Positions 31,721 to 43,338 of a stretch of DNA of 64,000 nucleotides are shown in pieces. The stretch covers positions 13,102,159 through 13,166,158 of the forward strand of contig OX393580.1 in NCBI GenBank assembly GCA_947652605.1. The letters are read 5' to 3'. A model generated the notes under the pieces. The model made no database searches, was not told where the DNA came from, and saw only the letters and a list, made by a program, of their open reading frames with translations. The stretch's first letter is position 1, and each line of letters opens with the position of its first letter. Position numbers and translations under genes: made by a program. This DNA comes from Elmis aenea (taxonomy: Eukaryota; Arthropoda; Insecta; Coleoptera; Elmidae).

Positions 31721-32370
31721 ACTAAAACTTTCTTTCCATGGGGAAGTTCTTCAGCGCCCTTAACACTGTCTAAAATAACCAACCTACAAAGTAGGCACTC
31801 AATGACTAATTATCGCTTTAAAGTTATTACGTAGAAATGGTTTAGAAAGTGCGAACAAGGTTATGGATAAATCCAATGCAAAAAATATGTCTAGAGCTAT
31901 AAATGATTTAATTATCAGTCATGCCAATCAAATCAACCAATTAATACCTTTTAGCACGATCTTGATTTCACATAAACGACCAAGTAACATTTTAATACAT
32001 GTTTAGAACACATCAAAACAGATTTTTTTTTAAATACGGAACTCTTCAAAATTAAAAACTTTGACCCTAAAATTCTATCACTTTCTCCACTAGTTTTGCG
32101 CAAAAAGAACCCTATTTATAACTGCTAGGCTATATCGACGAACACATAAGCCACCCGTATCGTTGCAGACACTTGACAATTATGGTAATTCATCATTTCC
32201 TGATCAATTAATCAGGTTTCTTGTCGTTAGGGGAGTTACGATACAGGGAGAAAGATATTAGACGATTAATTTGTCTGGATAATTTGCATGGCTTACGTTT
32301 ACACTGCAGTTTTTTACGTTTATAGTGTCTGTTGCGGATATTGCTACGAGAGGCGAGAACAAAAATAGAT
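31721..32370. other. no feature seen
   Basis: Unremarkable sequence without a supported frame. Confidence 0.4.
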
Positions 32371-32425
32371 TAGCGGTTCTTAACAAATAGTTTGCGGACC
32401 CCCAGGAGTTTGCCAGGATTTAATC
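32371..32425. mobile_element. possible hAT end
   Basis: TAGCGGTTCTTAACAAATAG followed by GCGGACCCCCAGGAGT resembles the ends of hAT MITEs of the CAGxGGTTCTxAACCxxxGGxCCxCGGACCCCxxGG type. No second end or target duplication was found. Confidence 0.35.
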
Positions 32426-32967
32426 TCACACGTTACCGGATTATTTATGACATTTTATTAAAAGACGTACACACATATTGGTTTAATTATTTGACCTCGT
32501 TGATGCAGTAACTGGCATAGTGTGATAATCCAATTCAAGCATAGTAAAGTTAATTCTTTTCAAAGAGAAACGGAAAGCAAACAGTTGCAAATAGGGTTTC
32601 TCATATTTGACATTTTTGCTTGTCCCTAGATTCCGGGAAAAAAATCGGTCTTCCGCATTACCCCCATTACCAGAGTACAAAAAAATAGAACGGTGAACGT
32701 ATTTTGATGATATAAATTTTGTCATGTAGACTGGGCTTCTTGACACTTACTATGGGTGTACATAATTTGTTATTCCAAAGCAGAAAAACTATTTTAAATA
32801 AGAATAAAGTTTTTCATAATTTATTGTTAGTTAAGATATTTATAATAATCTCTGATATTTGATGTTGTTGAAATTATCATAATACTGCAAAGATTTGAAC
32901 ACAAAATAAACGAAAATAACACATTTTAAATATCCCGGGATTTCTCGGGACAATAAGTGATAGGATG
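32426..32967. other. no feature seen
   Basis: The 87-codon minus frame at 32483-32746 has no family resemblance. Confidence 0.35.
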
Positions 32968-33968
32968 TGGCTATTTGCACCTACAGTAGGTGCAAATAAT
33001 TGGCTATTGGCACCTATAGTAGGTACGAATAATTGGCTATTTGCACCTACAGTAGGAACGAATAATTGGCTATTTGCACCCACAGTGGGTATGAATAATT
33101 GGCTATTGGCACCTATAGTAGGTACGAATAATTGGCTATTTGCACCTACAATAGGTGCAAATAATTGGCTATTGGCACCTATAGTAGGTACGAATAATTG
33201 GCTATTTGCACCTACAGTAGGAACGAATAATTGGCTATTTGCACCCACAGTGGGTATGAATAATTGGCTATTGGCACCTATAGTAGGTACGAATAATTGG
33301 CTATTTGCACCTACAGTAGGAACGAATAATTGGCTATTTGCACCCACAGTGGGTATGAATAATTGGCTATTGGCACCTATAGTAGGTACGAATAATTGGC
33401 TATTTGCACCTACAATAGGTGCAAATAATTGGCTATTGGCACCTATAGTAGGTACGAATAATTGGCTATTTGCACCTACAGTAGGAACGAATAATTGGCT
33501 ATTTGCACCCACAGTGGGTATGAATAATTGGCTATTGGCACCTATAGTAGGTACGAATAATTGGCTATTTGCACCTACAGTAGGTGCAAATAATTGGCTA
33601 TTGGCACCTATAGTAGGAACGAATAATTGGCTATTTGCACCTACTGTAGGTACGAATAATTGGCTATTTGCACCTACAGTAGGTGCAAATAATTGGCTAT
33701 TGGCACCTATAGTAGGAACGAATAATTGGATATTTGCACCTACAGTAGGTACGAATAATTGGCTATTTGCACCTACAGTAGGTGCAAATAATTGGCTATT
33801 GGCACCTACAGTAGGTGCAAATAATTGGCTATTTGGACCTACAGTAGGTACGAATATTTGGCTATTTGCACCTACAGTAGGTACGAATAATTGGCTATTG
33901 GCACCTACAGTGGGTACGAATAATTGGCTATTTGCACCTACTGTAGGTACGAATAGTTGGCTATTTGC
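32968..33968. repeat. 33-bp minisatellite, about 30 units
   Basis: The unit is 33 bp: TTGGCTATTTGCACCTACAG then TAGGTACGAATAA, in about 30.3 copies. Every unit contains a palindromic core of the form GCACCTACAGTAGGTGC. Because 33 is divisible by three, one frame stays open on each strand: an 11-residue plus unit NNWLFAPTVGT (frame 32965-34026) and a minus unit ANSQLFVPTVG (frame 32877-34157). Variants recur in blocks of three and five units (LAPIVGT, FAPTVGT, FAPTVGM), a higher-order pattern that shows recent block duplication. Neither protein has independent support; the long frames follow from unit length and from an absence of stops in the unit. Confidence 0.95.
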
Positions 33969-34172
33969 TAGGGTTCGTTTTATTAGTAAACAGTTTGACT
34001 TAATCATAAGTCCTATACTTCCATAATTTTTTAGCAGTATTAACGTTTGCCTGGCGATTCTAGTCAGATTGCCAGACCATATAAACATGTCTGCAGCTGA
34101 ACTTAGTTTTTTGGCGACTAGTTTGAGGATTGGTAAAATCTGCGCAAGATACCACATTTTGAAGGTCTGTGG
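33957..34172 (-). pseudogene. LINE ORF2 post-RT fragment joined to the minisatellite
   Basis: On the minus strand the frame reads TFKMWYLAQILPILKLVAKK, then SAADMFIWSGNLTRIARQTL, then LKNYGSIGLM. This is the segment after the RT palm in several LINE clades (xLWYLAQVLPLP...FxWxGxxxRxxxxTLxxPxxxGGLGL). It is about 65 codons, with no stop, and runs straight into the repeat units in the same frame. The array therefore arose in or beside a LINE copy. Confidence 0.6.
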
Positions 34173-34800
34173 TCTATCTTAATCTTACTGATAAATATTC
34201 TTTTTTTTTTTTAATACCAGTTAAAGGTTTGTTATTCCGTGGAATTCGTTTAGTACAAAATCGTTAATTGTAATTCCAAGACAGGTTTATGTTATGTAGA
34301 GCTTTGCATACAATTGTCGGTCGAGGTATGTAGACGATGCGTGTCCAGACGCACGTATTGAAATAAAAAGATCTGTTGCACAATATCTACTTGTTGATGG
34401 TTAATTTGACCTATATAACTAAATATCTTGTGGTATTTTAGAAATTTTGTTATTCCGTGAATCACACCTTTGTAATTATATCTGTGGGGGGTTTCTTAAT
34501 TTAGATGTAGAACATTCTAGTTCCAGTGTGACTCTTATGAGTACGTGACGCGTCGGTATTTATTTCAACAACACAAACATGCTTTGGTAATATCATTTAA
34601 GAGACACCAAGAATTTCCTGTTTACAATGTACGAAAGTAGTTGATATTCATTATGGAGCTGATTCAGAGATGACAACTGGAACCGCCTAAGCATACTTGG
34701 ATTGAATGCACGAGACCATTACTCACATTCTCGGCATAACAGTTTGTTTTATTATCTATTGTGACAAAACACCGGTGCGTAAAAACTTCTTTTTTTTGCA
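34173..34800. other. no feature seen
   Basis: TTTGTTATTCCGTG-type words recur at 34230 and 34446 without clear structure. Confidence 0.35.
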
Positions 34801-34801
34801 G

Positions 34802-34890
34802 TGCAGGGTGTATCACCTAATTCGGGACACTATTGGAATATCGCTTAATAATAAATAAGGTATAAAGTTTCGGTTTAATTGGCAAAAAGT
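34802..34890. repeat. solo end of a TACAGGGTG-class repeat
   Basis: TGCAGGGTGTATCACCTAAT is followed by ATATCGCTTAATAATAAATA and CGGTTTAATTGG, a diverged form of the second box seen in other elements. No partner end. Confidence 0.45.
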
Positions 34891-35419
34891 TTCATATGAT
34901 AGAGTCGATTAAGTAGCGATATTCATGTTTTAAATAGTGCATAGGTACACTGAATTTTATTAAAAATCGTCAATTTTTAATTTTATTTAATATCTATTTT
35001 AGTTTTAAAAACAAAACTATGACTTTTTGTCTATCAGAATTATTTGATAATAAAGGGTGTTTTAACAAGCGGTGTAGGATTTGAATTGCAAAACATTTTT
35101 CATTAGCCAAACTTTTTAAAGTTTTCCACAGCTGTCACCTATAATGGTCTATATCAAAATTGATATTTTCCGAGATATCGCAATTTTTCATCAAATCTGG
35201 AACATACGATAACGGTCAGATACCAAATATTATTGTAATATCTTTAATAATATCTGTCTATTTCCATACTTTTGCGCAGCACTGTATGTTATGTTTACAT
35301 GTAATTCTGATTTTGTTAAATTTATGTGAATTATATTTACGTTTTTGGTCTTTAATAATTTTTTAAACCCTTTATCACATGTTTTTCTGTTCCAATTTCA
35401 ACTAAATAAAGAAAGTGAG
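34891..35419. other. no gene; a possible second solo end at 35050
   Basis: TAAAGGGTGTTTTAACAAGC near 35052 resembles a repeat end. Nothing else is supported. Confidence 0.3.
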
Positions 35420-35498
35420 TTGGCGATTTTGGCTACATTGGCGTCCTCTGTTGGCGATTTTGGCTACTTTAGAGCGCTTTTTTGGCGATTTAAGCAAC
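35420..35498. repeat. three copies of TTGGCGATTTTGGCTAC at 31-bp spacing
   Basis: The 17-bp word starts at 35420 and 35451 and, as TTGGCGATTTAAGCAAC, at 35482. The spacing is exactly 31 bp, but the intervening bases differ. Confidence 0.7.
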
Positions 35499-35599
35499 AA
35501 TTCACCTGGTTTCCCTGACTGCAAGTACTATTCCTTTTGTTCAGCTCGTATCGTATTGAAGCAAATTATTTTTAAGGAAAACCCCGCTGCATTCCTTCG

Positions 35600-35692
35600 G
35601 CCTCCTTTCGCTTTTGCATGAAAACATGTAAAGGCAGTTTTATCTCGTTGCATGCGCCCTTTGCACCCCCAGCACGGCGCGCCCCTGTGTTT
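35600..35692 (-). mobile_element. possible hAT end
   Basis: Read on the minus strand, ACAGGGGCGCGCCGTGCTGG is followed by GGGTGCAAAGGGCGCATGCA, a G+C-rich end in A+T-rich DNA resembling CAGGGGCG-type hAT termini. No partner end found. Confidence 0.3.
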
Positions 35693-35891
35693 AATTACTG
35701 ATACTGTCTTACAATACAAAGGTTTTGAATAAAGTCGAAATATTAAATCTTAATAGTACCAAAGCAGTTTACGAAGTTGACATGTTACATGTTTAATAAA
35801 ATGACCAATAATTTAGTGTTAAATAAAAGTTAAAAGTAACAATCAGTTAAGAAGTAACATTTAATTAATAATGATGTTGAACATATCAAAT

Positions 35892-36131
35892 TCAATAATA
35901 TGCACTGAAAGGTTGCAAATCTGTATACGATTGATGTCCATCGAAAACAATACTTTGTTCCGCTGTCGATGCTGATGTTGACGGGGGCACCGAAGTAGTT
36001 TCGTTCTTTGGCACGCCATAAACCCTTTTCATAAGCACCTCTTGGACTGTCATTCGATATTTCATTTTATCAAGGGGAGACAATTTTCTGACCTTTTTAT
36101 CCGCTGTCATAACGACAAAACGTGACGTCAT
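35892..36131 (-). pseudogene. BESS-domain C-terminus of a MADF-BESS protein
   Basis: From the ATG at 36131 the frame reads MTSRFVVMTADKKVRKLSPL, then DKMKYRMTVQEVLMKRVYG, then a serine/threonine-rich tail with PPSTSASTAEQS, ending at a stop at 35892. The KxLSPxDKxxxRxxVQxVLxxxxxG pattern is the BESS motif, a short helical interaction module found at the C-terminus of MADF proteins. No MADF domain lies upstream in the next kilobase, so this is either a last exon of a gene whose other exons lie elsewhere or a relic of a Harbinger accessory gene. The frame itself is intact. Confidence 0.5.
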
Positions 36132-36958
36132 TATGGAGAATTTAACATAATGAGTGCAGTTATCTAATAAATACAATTATTTAAATAATTTATCCATCTT
36201 TGAAACTATACTATAACGTTACACAAATGTAAGTCTAATACTTGAAAAATGTGACAATCCTTCAAGATAATGTCGGTTTTCCTGCTATCTTGAGTTTAGT
36301 CTTGGTGTCTGCAAGTTTATGGACGCACGCCATAAACTTTTTATATAGCATTGCCAGCGAACGTGATTCATAAGTCGATTATTGGATTTTGGTGATTTAC
36401 GATATCTCTCTATCCTTGGTAAAAATCCGGAGTTTCCAATAAAACCATACACAACTTATTTTGTTATACACAGCGTAATTGAATTTCTTGTTTTAAGATA
36501 AAGATCTCGCTTATTATAGTATCTAGAAGTGTGTGGATTTCAATATGGCAACACATTTTGCTTATAATTATTATCAAAAAATCTTAAACGGATTTTTTTC
36601 CAAGCGCTGTCACTCTTTCATTCGTGAACATCTAACATTTTTTTAAAAACCGTTAAAATATTTTGTTGAAATTACATCGACACCAGTTAAAAGCACAAAT
36701 TTAAACGGTAAAAAATGTACTCGTTATTTGAAAAACACAACATAGTTGGATAACTTGATTTATTTTTAAAAAAACCTTGAATGCTCGAATGCTTCGCAAA
36801 GGAATTTGTAGTTTTTTCAAATTATGTAGGTAGGTTGTAGGTGTCAAAGTATTTTCGGCTCTGTCTGTAAAAGCAGTTTTTCTACAATCTCTTCTGAACT
36901 GATGTTGAAAAGATAATCGAGCAACAATTTTTGAAATAAAAAAAAGTTAAATCAACTG
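36132..36958. other. no gene; worn second-box relic at 36.50 kb
   Basis: AGATCTCGCTTATTATAGTA at about 36501 is the internal box of TACAGGGTG elements, without a terminus nearby. Confidence 0.4.
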
Positions 36959-38011
36959 TACAGGGTGTTTCTTAAATAATGCGAAAAATTCAGGAGGTAA
37001 TTCCTTATCGAAAATTTAAGGGGACCTTTATAATTTTTCCCCTTAGACGTCTCCTTTCGTAGTTACGCCCCCCCTAAAAACGCGCGGTAAAATTAGGTTT
37101 TAATTTTATTTCTGAAATTTGGAGAAATGTAGGAGAATGATATTTGGTAGATTATTTGTACTTATTTAAAGGTTTCCCATTTTTTAATTATCTCCCACCT
37201 CCATAAAGAGCTGAAAAGTGCGACCCCTGTTGGTTTATTAATCAGAACTTTTTGTAGGGTTGAAATTTTGCAATTTAAATTTTTTTATTATAGCTTGATT
37301 TATTTAGAAACTTTTTTTATTCTTCAACTTTTCCTACAAAACCTACAGTATTGGAGTAAAAAATAAAATAAGTAAACATAAACCATCAATTATTATTTTA
37401 AAATGAAACGTTTAATTGTGGTGGTACCATGGTTTGTTTATGTTCATATTGGGTAGAATTGACGGGTATTACTCATTTTGAACTTTAAGAGGTAACAACA
37501 CGAAAACACCTGTCAATTCTACTGAAAATAAACATTAACAAACCATGGTAACCACCAAAATTAATAGTTTTATTTTAGAATATTTGATGATTCATGTTCA
37601 CTTATTTTATTTTTTACTTAAAAACCGTAGGTTTTGCAGGAAAATTTAAAGAAAAAAAAATTTCTAAATAAATCAAGCTATCAAATAAAATTTTAAATTG
37701 CAAAATTTCAACCCTCCAAAAAGTTCTGATTAAAAAACCAACAGGGGTCGCTTTTTCAGATCCTTGTGAAGGTGGGAAATAATTGATATTATTACTGTGG
37801 GAAACCTTTTAATAAGTATAAAACATCTACCAAATGTCATTCTCCGACACATCTCCAAATTTGAGAAATAAAATAAAAACCTAATTTTACCTCTTTAGGA
37901 AGGTGTAACTCCGCAAGGAGACGTCTAAAAAAAATTATATAAAAGCCGCCCCTTAATTTTCGATAAGGAATTAGTTCCCGAAGTTTTTCGCAACATTTAA
38001 GAAACCTTGTT
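36959..38011. repeat. foldback element, TACAGGGTGTTTCTTAAATA ends (copy 1)
   Basis: Arms of about 450 bp meet around 37.48 kb. Shared boxes with the copy at 50.7 kb include GGAGGTAATTCCTTATCGAA, GTAGGAGAATGATATTTGGT and CGACCCCTGTTGGTTT; the centre has GAATTGACGGGT and its inverse. The right terminus is worn (AAACCTTGT). Confidence 0.85.
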
Positions 38012-38219
38012 GGTGTTCTTACAAAATGAGAAAGTTAATGTCGAAGAAACAAAACCGAATTGACTTAGCAAAATTTGCTTTGATAATATTAAGAAACGTT
38101 AAATCCAGTATCTACAAAATTTTATTCTACTCTAGGTCTTATAATAAAAAGAAAACTCCATATTGGAACACAAAATTCAATCACATTGTAAATTAAAAAT
38201 TAAAATAAAAACGCAAGTG

Positions 38220-38860
38220 TACAGGGTGGTCCAAATTCGATGGGATTGCATGGGTATCTTGCTTAATAGGCAAGATAGAGAAACAGTTAAATTACCAAAA
38301 ATGTGCACTTTTTTGAGATGAACTCAGAACAGTTGTCAAATATACTCTATCATTTTATGTTTTTCTTATTTTTTTTTTGTTTCCACAGCCTACTTTTTGT
38401 TTTTCATCTTTAAAAAAATTGAAAACCCTTTGTAACTTGCGTATTATTGAAAATAAATACATCAACCCTTATAGGTATATTTGGAATGAAAAAAAAATAA
38501 GGAATTTAAATAGGCCATAGCCAACTTTAGCTTTCATTTAAAAAAAGGTAAGTTTGTGTCATAACTTTTTAACGGCGAGCGAAAAATATATTTTTTTAGT
38601 GTAATCAAAATTAACATAAAAATATCTAAAAATATTGTTTATAAACTTTTTTGATATTTTCAACAATAACGGAGATATGACACATTATTAATATGACAAA
38701 AAAACACTTTTTATTCAATAACTCGAAAACCGGAATATTTTTGAAAACGATTCTGAGTTTGTCTCAAAAAACTGCACGTTTCTGGTAATTTAACCGTTTC
38801 TCTATCTTGACTATTAACCGAGATACCCATGCAATCCCATCGAATTTGGACCACCCTGTA
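38220..38860. repeat. foldback element, TACAGGGTGGTCCAAATTCG ends
   Basis: Exact inverted ends TACAGGGTGGTCCAAATTCG; second box GGGTATCTTGCTTAATAGGC. Related to the copy at 23484 and, internally (CATAGCCAACTTTAGC), to that at 16027. No gene. Confidence 0.9.
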
Positions 38861-39409
38861 TTGTAGAGATGCTCTGAATGAGAAAATTTACAAACGATGG
38901 CTAGAATATTTTAAGTTTGCTGACAACAAATTATTGATGAAGTACCTACACGTTCAGGTCGTCCAATGGAATGCGATTATGGCCTATTAATTGCCGCTCT
39001 TTATGAATATACTTTAACTCAGTTAAAAAAAAAAACGAATAGGAAATTCTGTAGAACTAGTCGTCGCCACCTGCGTAGCATATAAAAGTTTTAAAATTAA
39101 TTAACAGTGTTTTAGAGTGTATAAATATCTGCGCATATTTCTTCCAGGTTTAGCACAAAAACAACTTTTACAAAGGTAGTGACTGTGATTTAAAGTGGTA
39201 TTTACACATTAACATCATTATGTCAGCGAAGGTAAATCCACCTCACACTCGAGAACATGACTGCATCAAAGATGACCTTACTTGGTGTTTATTGGAATTG
39301 TAACGGAGTTTTTCACTTTTAACAATACAAGTCAAGCAATAACAAATAAATACATTGCTGACAACCCGATTGTTTCGACATTTTACTTAAAAATAAAGCT
39401 CGGCTTAAA
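38861..39409. other. no feature seen
   Basis: Short frames without family resemblance. Confidence 0.35.
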
Positions 39410-40188
39410 TACAGGGTGTCCCAATTATACATCGCCAAAAAGTAGGTGCATATTGCTGAGTGAAAATGATGACTATTTGTCAAACATTTTGTTATCCGAA
39501 AATGCTTCCTTTCAAAGTTAGAGACCTCCAAAGTTAAAAGACAAAAAAAAACAAAAAATCGAATACGTCCTAGCCGTTTAATGTAGAGCTGTCAAACTTG
39601 GCCGAAATGTTTAGGTGTTTTCCATTGACTTTGTGTGATAATTAGAAAGAAAACACGTAATTGGAAGTATGATTTATAGTCAGGTCATTCGCTTACCATC
39701 TTCAGAATTTTTTTCTCTGGAATAAAATTGAAAATGTCCATAAGAAAATAGGACTTAGGAGGAAAAAATTTGTCCCTCTTTGTTTTTTGCTGTAAACGTA
39801 GCTGTTTTCGTAAAAATTAGCGCTAAAGATGCCTCGACAAACTCTGTTTATACACCTCAAATATTTTTTTACTAAACTTAGTTGGCTAATGTCATGCTTG
39901 AAAAAAATTCTGAAGATGGTAAGCGGATGACCTGACTATAAATCATACTTCCAACTACATGTTTTCTTTCTAATTATCCCACAAAGTCAATGGGAAACAC
40001 CTAAACATTTCGGCCAAGTTTGACAACTCTAGCTTAAACGGCTAGGACGTATTCGATTTTTTGATTTTTTTTTCTTGCAACTTTGGAGGTCTCTAACTTT
40101 GAAAGGAAGCATTTTCGGATAACAAAATATTTGACAAATGGTCATCATTTTCACTCAGGAATATGCACCTACTTTTTGGCGGTGTATA
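39410..40188. repeat. foldback element, TACAGGGTGTCCCAATTATA ends
   Basis: The left end TACAGGGTGTCCCAATTATA is followed by arms of about 330 bp whose inverse ends at CCGCCAAAAAGTAGGTGCAT. The last 15 bp of the right end are missing (GGCGGTGTATA). Mirror-image words include GCCGAAATGTTTAGGTGTTT and GAAGATGGTAAGCG. The frames at 39282-39531 are shadows. Confidence 0.85.
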
Positions 40189-40227
40189 TATTTTTTTAAA
40201 TTCATATAAATACATATTTCATCTCCC

Positions 40228-40838
40228 AAGGGAGGGTCACGATACGTTGTAGCTAGAATTTTATTAAGGCTGTGTTTATTGCGTTAAGGACATCAAAACT
40301 AAATGCTTTTCAAAGTTATACGTGCCACTGGCCATTTCCTTCAGAAAAATAGGGAAAAAACAACATTTTTTTATAAAAAGGTTAGTTTTGCGATCGCGGC
40401 CATAAAACCATCAGAGACAAAATCCAATTTTTTTTATTTACCAATGCGCGCATCCTTTGCAAGTAAAATGGTGCAAAGTTTTTTAAAGAATCTTAATCGG
40501 TTCCAGAGAAACATGTCAAAAACGAAACCCCTGCATAAGCGCTATGATTTGAGAAGTTGTGGTATATCTGTATAACCTCGTTTTTCGCGTTTTTCTCCGG
40601 AACCGTTTAAGGCGAGAATTGGTGAAAAGAAAAATTTGGTTTTGTCTCTTGATGGTTTTATGGCCAACGCGATCGCAAAAATTACCTTTTTATACTAATT
40701 TTTCAGTTTTCCCCTATTTTTCCGAAGGAAATGGCCAGTGGCACGTATAACTTTGGAAAACATTTAGTTTTAATGTCCTTGATGCAATAAACACAGCGTT
40801 AATCAAATTCTAGCGACAACGTATTGTGATCTTCCCTG
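40228..40838. repeat. foldback element of a different class, AGGGAGGGTCACGATACG ends
   Basis: The left arm has AGGGTCACGATACGTTGT and GTGCCACTGGCCATTTCCTT; the right arm has their inverses (GAAATGGCCAGTGGCAC, ACAACGTATTGTGATC). The arms are about 280 bp. It lacks the TACAGGGTG terminus. The plus-strand frames inside are palindrome by-products. Confidence 0.8.
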
Positions 40839-41344
40839 ATCAGTGTTATTTTTTTCTTGTCTTCTTATTCTTACGCTTCTCTACCGTTAGGTGTGAGGCT
40901 ATTTCAATTGAACTGAAGTAAATCGTCAAATAATTGGTTAATGTAAATTTTGAACTTAAAAGTTGACCATATTTATAGTATAAAGGAAGAATCTTCCGAC
41001 ATCCTGTATACACATTCCTACAAAAAATATAGGCACCATAACACACAATTTGTATTTAAAACAAGAATGTGATCCACAAAATTAAAACTTGGGTAATGTT
41101 GACTACTGTACCTATACCAATTTTCCCTGTCCAACACATACACGTTCGCAAAAAAACGACTTTAATATTACTAAGACAAAACAAGGTCTGCGTTTGACAG
41201 TTTTCATTATATTACTAATTACTGTAAGCTTAACGCATTAAATGTTTTGTTGCGTATTAAAATAAATTAATGACATTTACGCAAAGTAAAAAACAAAGAA
41301 TAGGTACGCAATATTTACCAAAAATCTTAAATGTTTATAGTAGT
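40839..41344. other. no feature seen
   Basis: A+T-rich DNA; a worn ATCCTGTATA word at 41003 is too weak to call. Confidence 0.35.
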
Positions 41345-42000
41345 AGTCTTTATTTGTTCTGATATCCAAAAAGGCGTAGAACATGTCACAATAATGTTAA
41401 TACACATATATACGCATATATACAACACAAAATTATATTTACTTAAAAGAGGTTTTTAAGTAGGCGTCATTAAGATATTCACAAACTCCATAGTAAGCTT
41501 TAGAAATTAGAACATTACTTAATATTTTCTTCAAGTCGGGGTGGGTTGATTTTTTATACTCTCAGGTAATGTGTTAAATTTGTTGTATATTGCAATAATT
41601 ATAGAGACAACGTTTTTTGAAGATAGGTATATTTGAAGCAATCGGGCTTTAGATTATATTATGTTGGGTATTGGCTGCATGGTTTCTTATATTCACTTTG
41701 AACAGATCAAAATTATTTCTTACGAGAAGGATGGCTTCGAGAATGAATAGACCGTAAAAAGTTAACATTTCTTTGTCACGAAAAGTGTCCTTACAGTGAT
41801 CTCGGTAGTTTAGACCAAAAATAATTCTTATACATCGCTTTTGTATAATAAAGAGGCGTTCAGAGTCACTAGCGTTACCCCAAAAAATTACAGCATAGCG
41901 TAACCTTGATTCAACATATGCATGACATGCAGTTTTGGCAGCGTTTGTACTGACCATTTTTTTTAGGTTTTTTAGTGCGAAAGGATACCGTGACAGGCTT
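41345..42000 (-). pseudogene. LINE ORF2 C-terminal remnant (CR1/Jockey-like)
   Basis: On the minus strand: RYPFALKNLKKMVSTNAAKT, CHAYVESRLRYAVIFWGNAS, ERLFIIQKRCIRIIFGLNYR, then FRDKEMLTFYGLFILEAILL, then in other frames YNKFNTLPESIKNQP. This is the tail after the RT palm in CR1/Jockey-type LINEs (YxxxxxSxxxYxxxxWG...QKxxxRxIxG...LFxxLxILxxxxLYxxE). The open part is 103 codons, and stops follow toward the 3' end. The RT core is absent. Confidence 0.75.
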
Positions 42001-42790
42001 TGACAAGCGTTCGATGTGGTATAGATCAGTCCAGTCTAGAGCCAATACATAAACCAAGAAATGATATTTTATTAACAACATTTATAGTTGTGGAATTATT
42101 TTGAAGTTTTAAGTCGGATAACCAGAATGTAACATATACCGAAAAATAATAAGAGAAAATCTGAAGATCGCTAACGTATATCGTAAGATACAAAGGAAAC
42201 AACTACAGTAACACGAGCACATGAGGAGGATGTAAGAATCTTTGCTGCATAAATCAACAAAACTTTTGAACTAACTGATTATGAGCGCGACAATCTTCAA
42301 AGTCCGTCGATATTAATAAAACTGTCGTAAATAAATCATAACGGAAAATTCAAGTTCTCATGTCGGATTTAGTTTTATACGAGCGAGTTATTAATCTAAA
42401 AATAGAGACCGAACGTTTCTATACCTTAAAGAGACGTTGGAAAAACAATTTTATTACGAACCGTAAATTTTAAGACGTTGGTGAGTTGACAGACGAATGA
42501 ATCATATTAATCTAAACGTTTCTGCGAGCATAGTTGCCAACGGAAATTTCATTATTAAATTCTGTCAGTTTGTCTGTTCATCTCGTATTGTCCACAGTGA
42601 TTACATTGAGTAAAGTTTTAAACAAGTTACACTTATTTATTTTGTTTTCTGATTGAAGCGGATGATAAGCTATATTAATTATTACGCTAAAAACTCTAAT
42701 AATTCAACTAAAACCCTATTTTTTTTTACTGCTATTTAATAGTATATTATAAAACAGGAGTTATAAGAAGCATATTATTATTGCGTAGTT
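42001..42790. other. no feature seen
   Basis: A+T-rich DNA without a supported frame. Confidence 0.35.
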
Positions 42791-42985
42791 GCTTTACAAC
42801 TCGTGTTATATAGAATACTTTTTTTACGATCACATGATACCTACGATTTGAACGGCTTTTTGGCTAATATACACATGTAATTAGGTACGTTGTCTTGTCA
42901 ATTTTGACGTAAGCCTACTTTGACGTAAGCCTACTTTGACGTTTCAAGTTACTATGCATGCAGGCAGTGTTTGACGTAAGGCCAC
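42791..42985 (+). repeat. dispersed repeat, inverted partner at 48.6 kb
   Basis: ACTCGTGTTAT, ACGATCACATGATACCTACG, GATTTGAACGGCTTTTTGGC and TCAATTTTGACGTAAGCCTA match the inverse of 48555-48790. Within it TTTGACGTAAGCCTAC is repeated at a 16-bp period (about 42903-42945), which the partner carries once. Confidence 0.75.
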
Positions 42986-43338
42986 TTCGAAAATATCCTT
43001 CAACCTTTAATAATAAACTTAATGTACATTCAAATTGCGATAAACCTGAAAAATTATATTCACCACTCCGATTTTGAACTTTTATTACAAAAATGATAAC
43101 CATGCATCTTTTACATAAAACGTTTTGTCGTTAAATCAATATTTTAGAAGATAAAATCAGTATATCATACTTTTTTATGTTAAAATTTACTTTTATTTAA
43201 TGAACTTTAAAGGTCTGTAACTTGATAACCATCGAGTTTTGGACTATGGTTTATCAAACATTTTTTGCTTAAATTGACTCAAGGAACATGCTCCTTAAGT
43301 TTGGCCGTTACGTAAAACAACACCCTGTATGTAGACAT
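42986..43338. other. no gene; solo TACAGGGTG end at 43321-43329
   Basis: CACCCTGTA at 43321 is the inverted terminus of the common foldback class, with GTTACGTAAAACAA before it; its left partner is not found. Confidence 0.45.

Noticed and set aside
32968..33968. CRISPR-like array
   Set aside because: Units are directly adjacent with no unique spacers, and the genome is eukaryotic.
32965..34026. 353-codon plus frame in the minisatellite as a protein-coding gene
   Set aside because: The frame exists because the 33-bp unit is divisible by three and lacks stops; it has no start context, domains or non-repeat sequence to support it.
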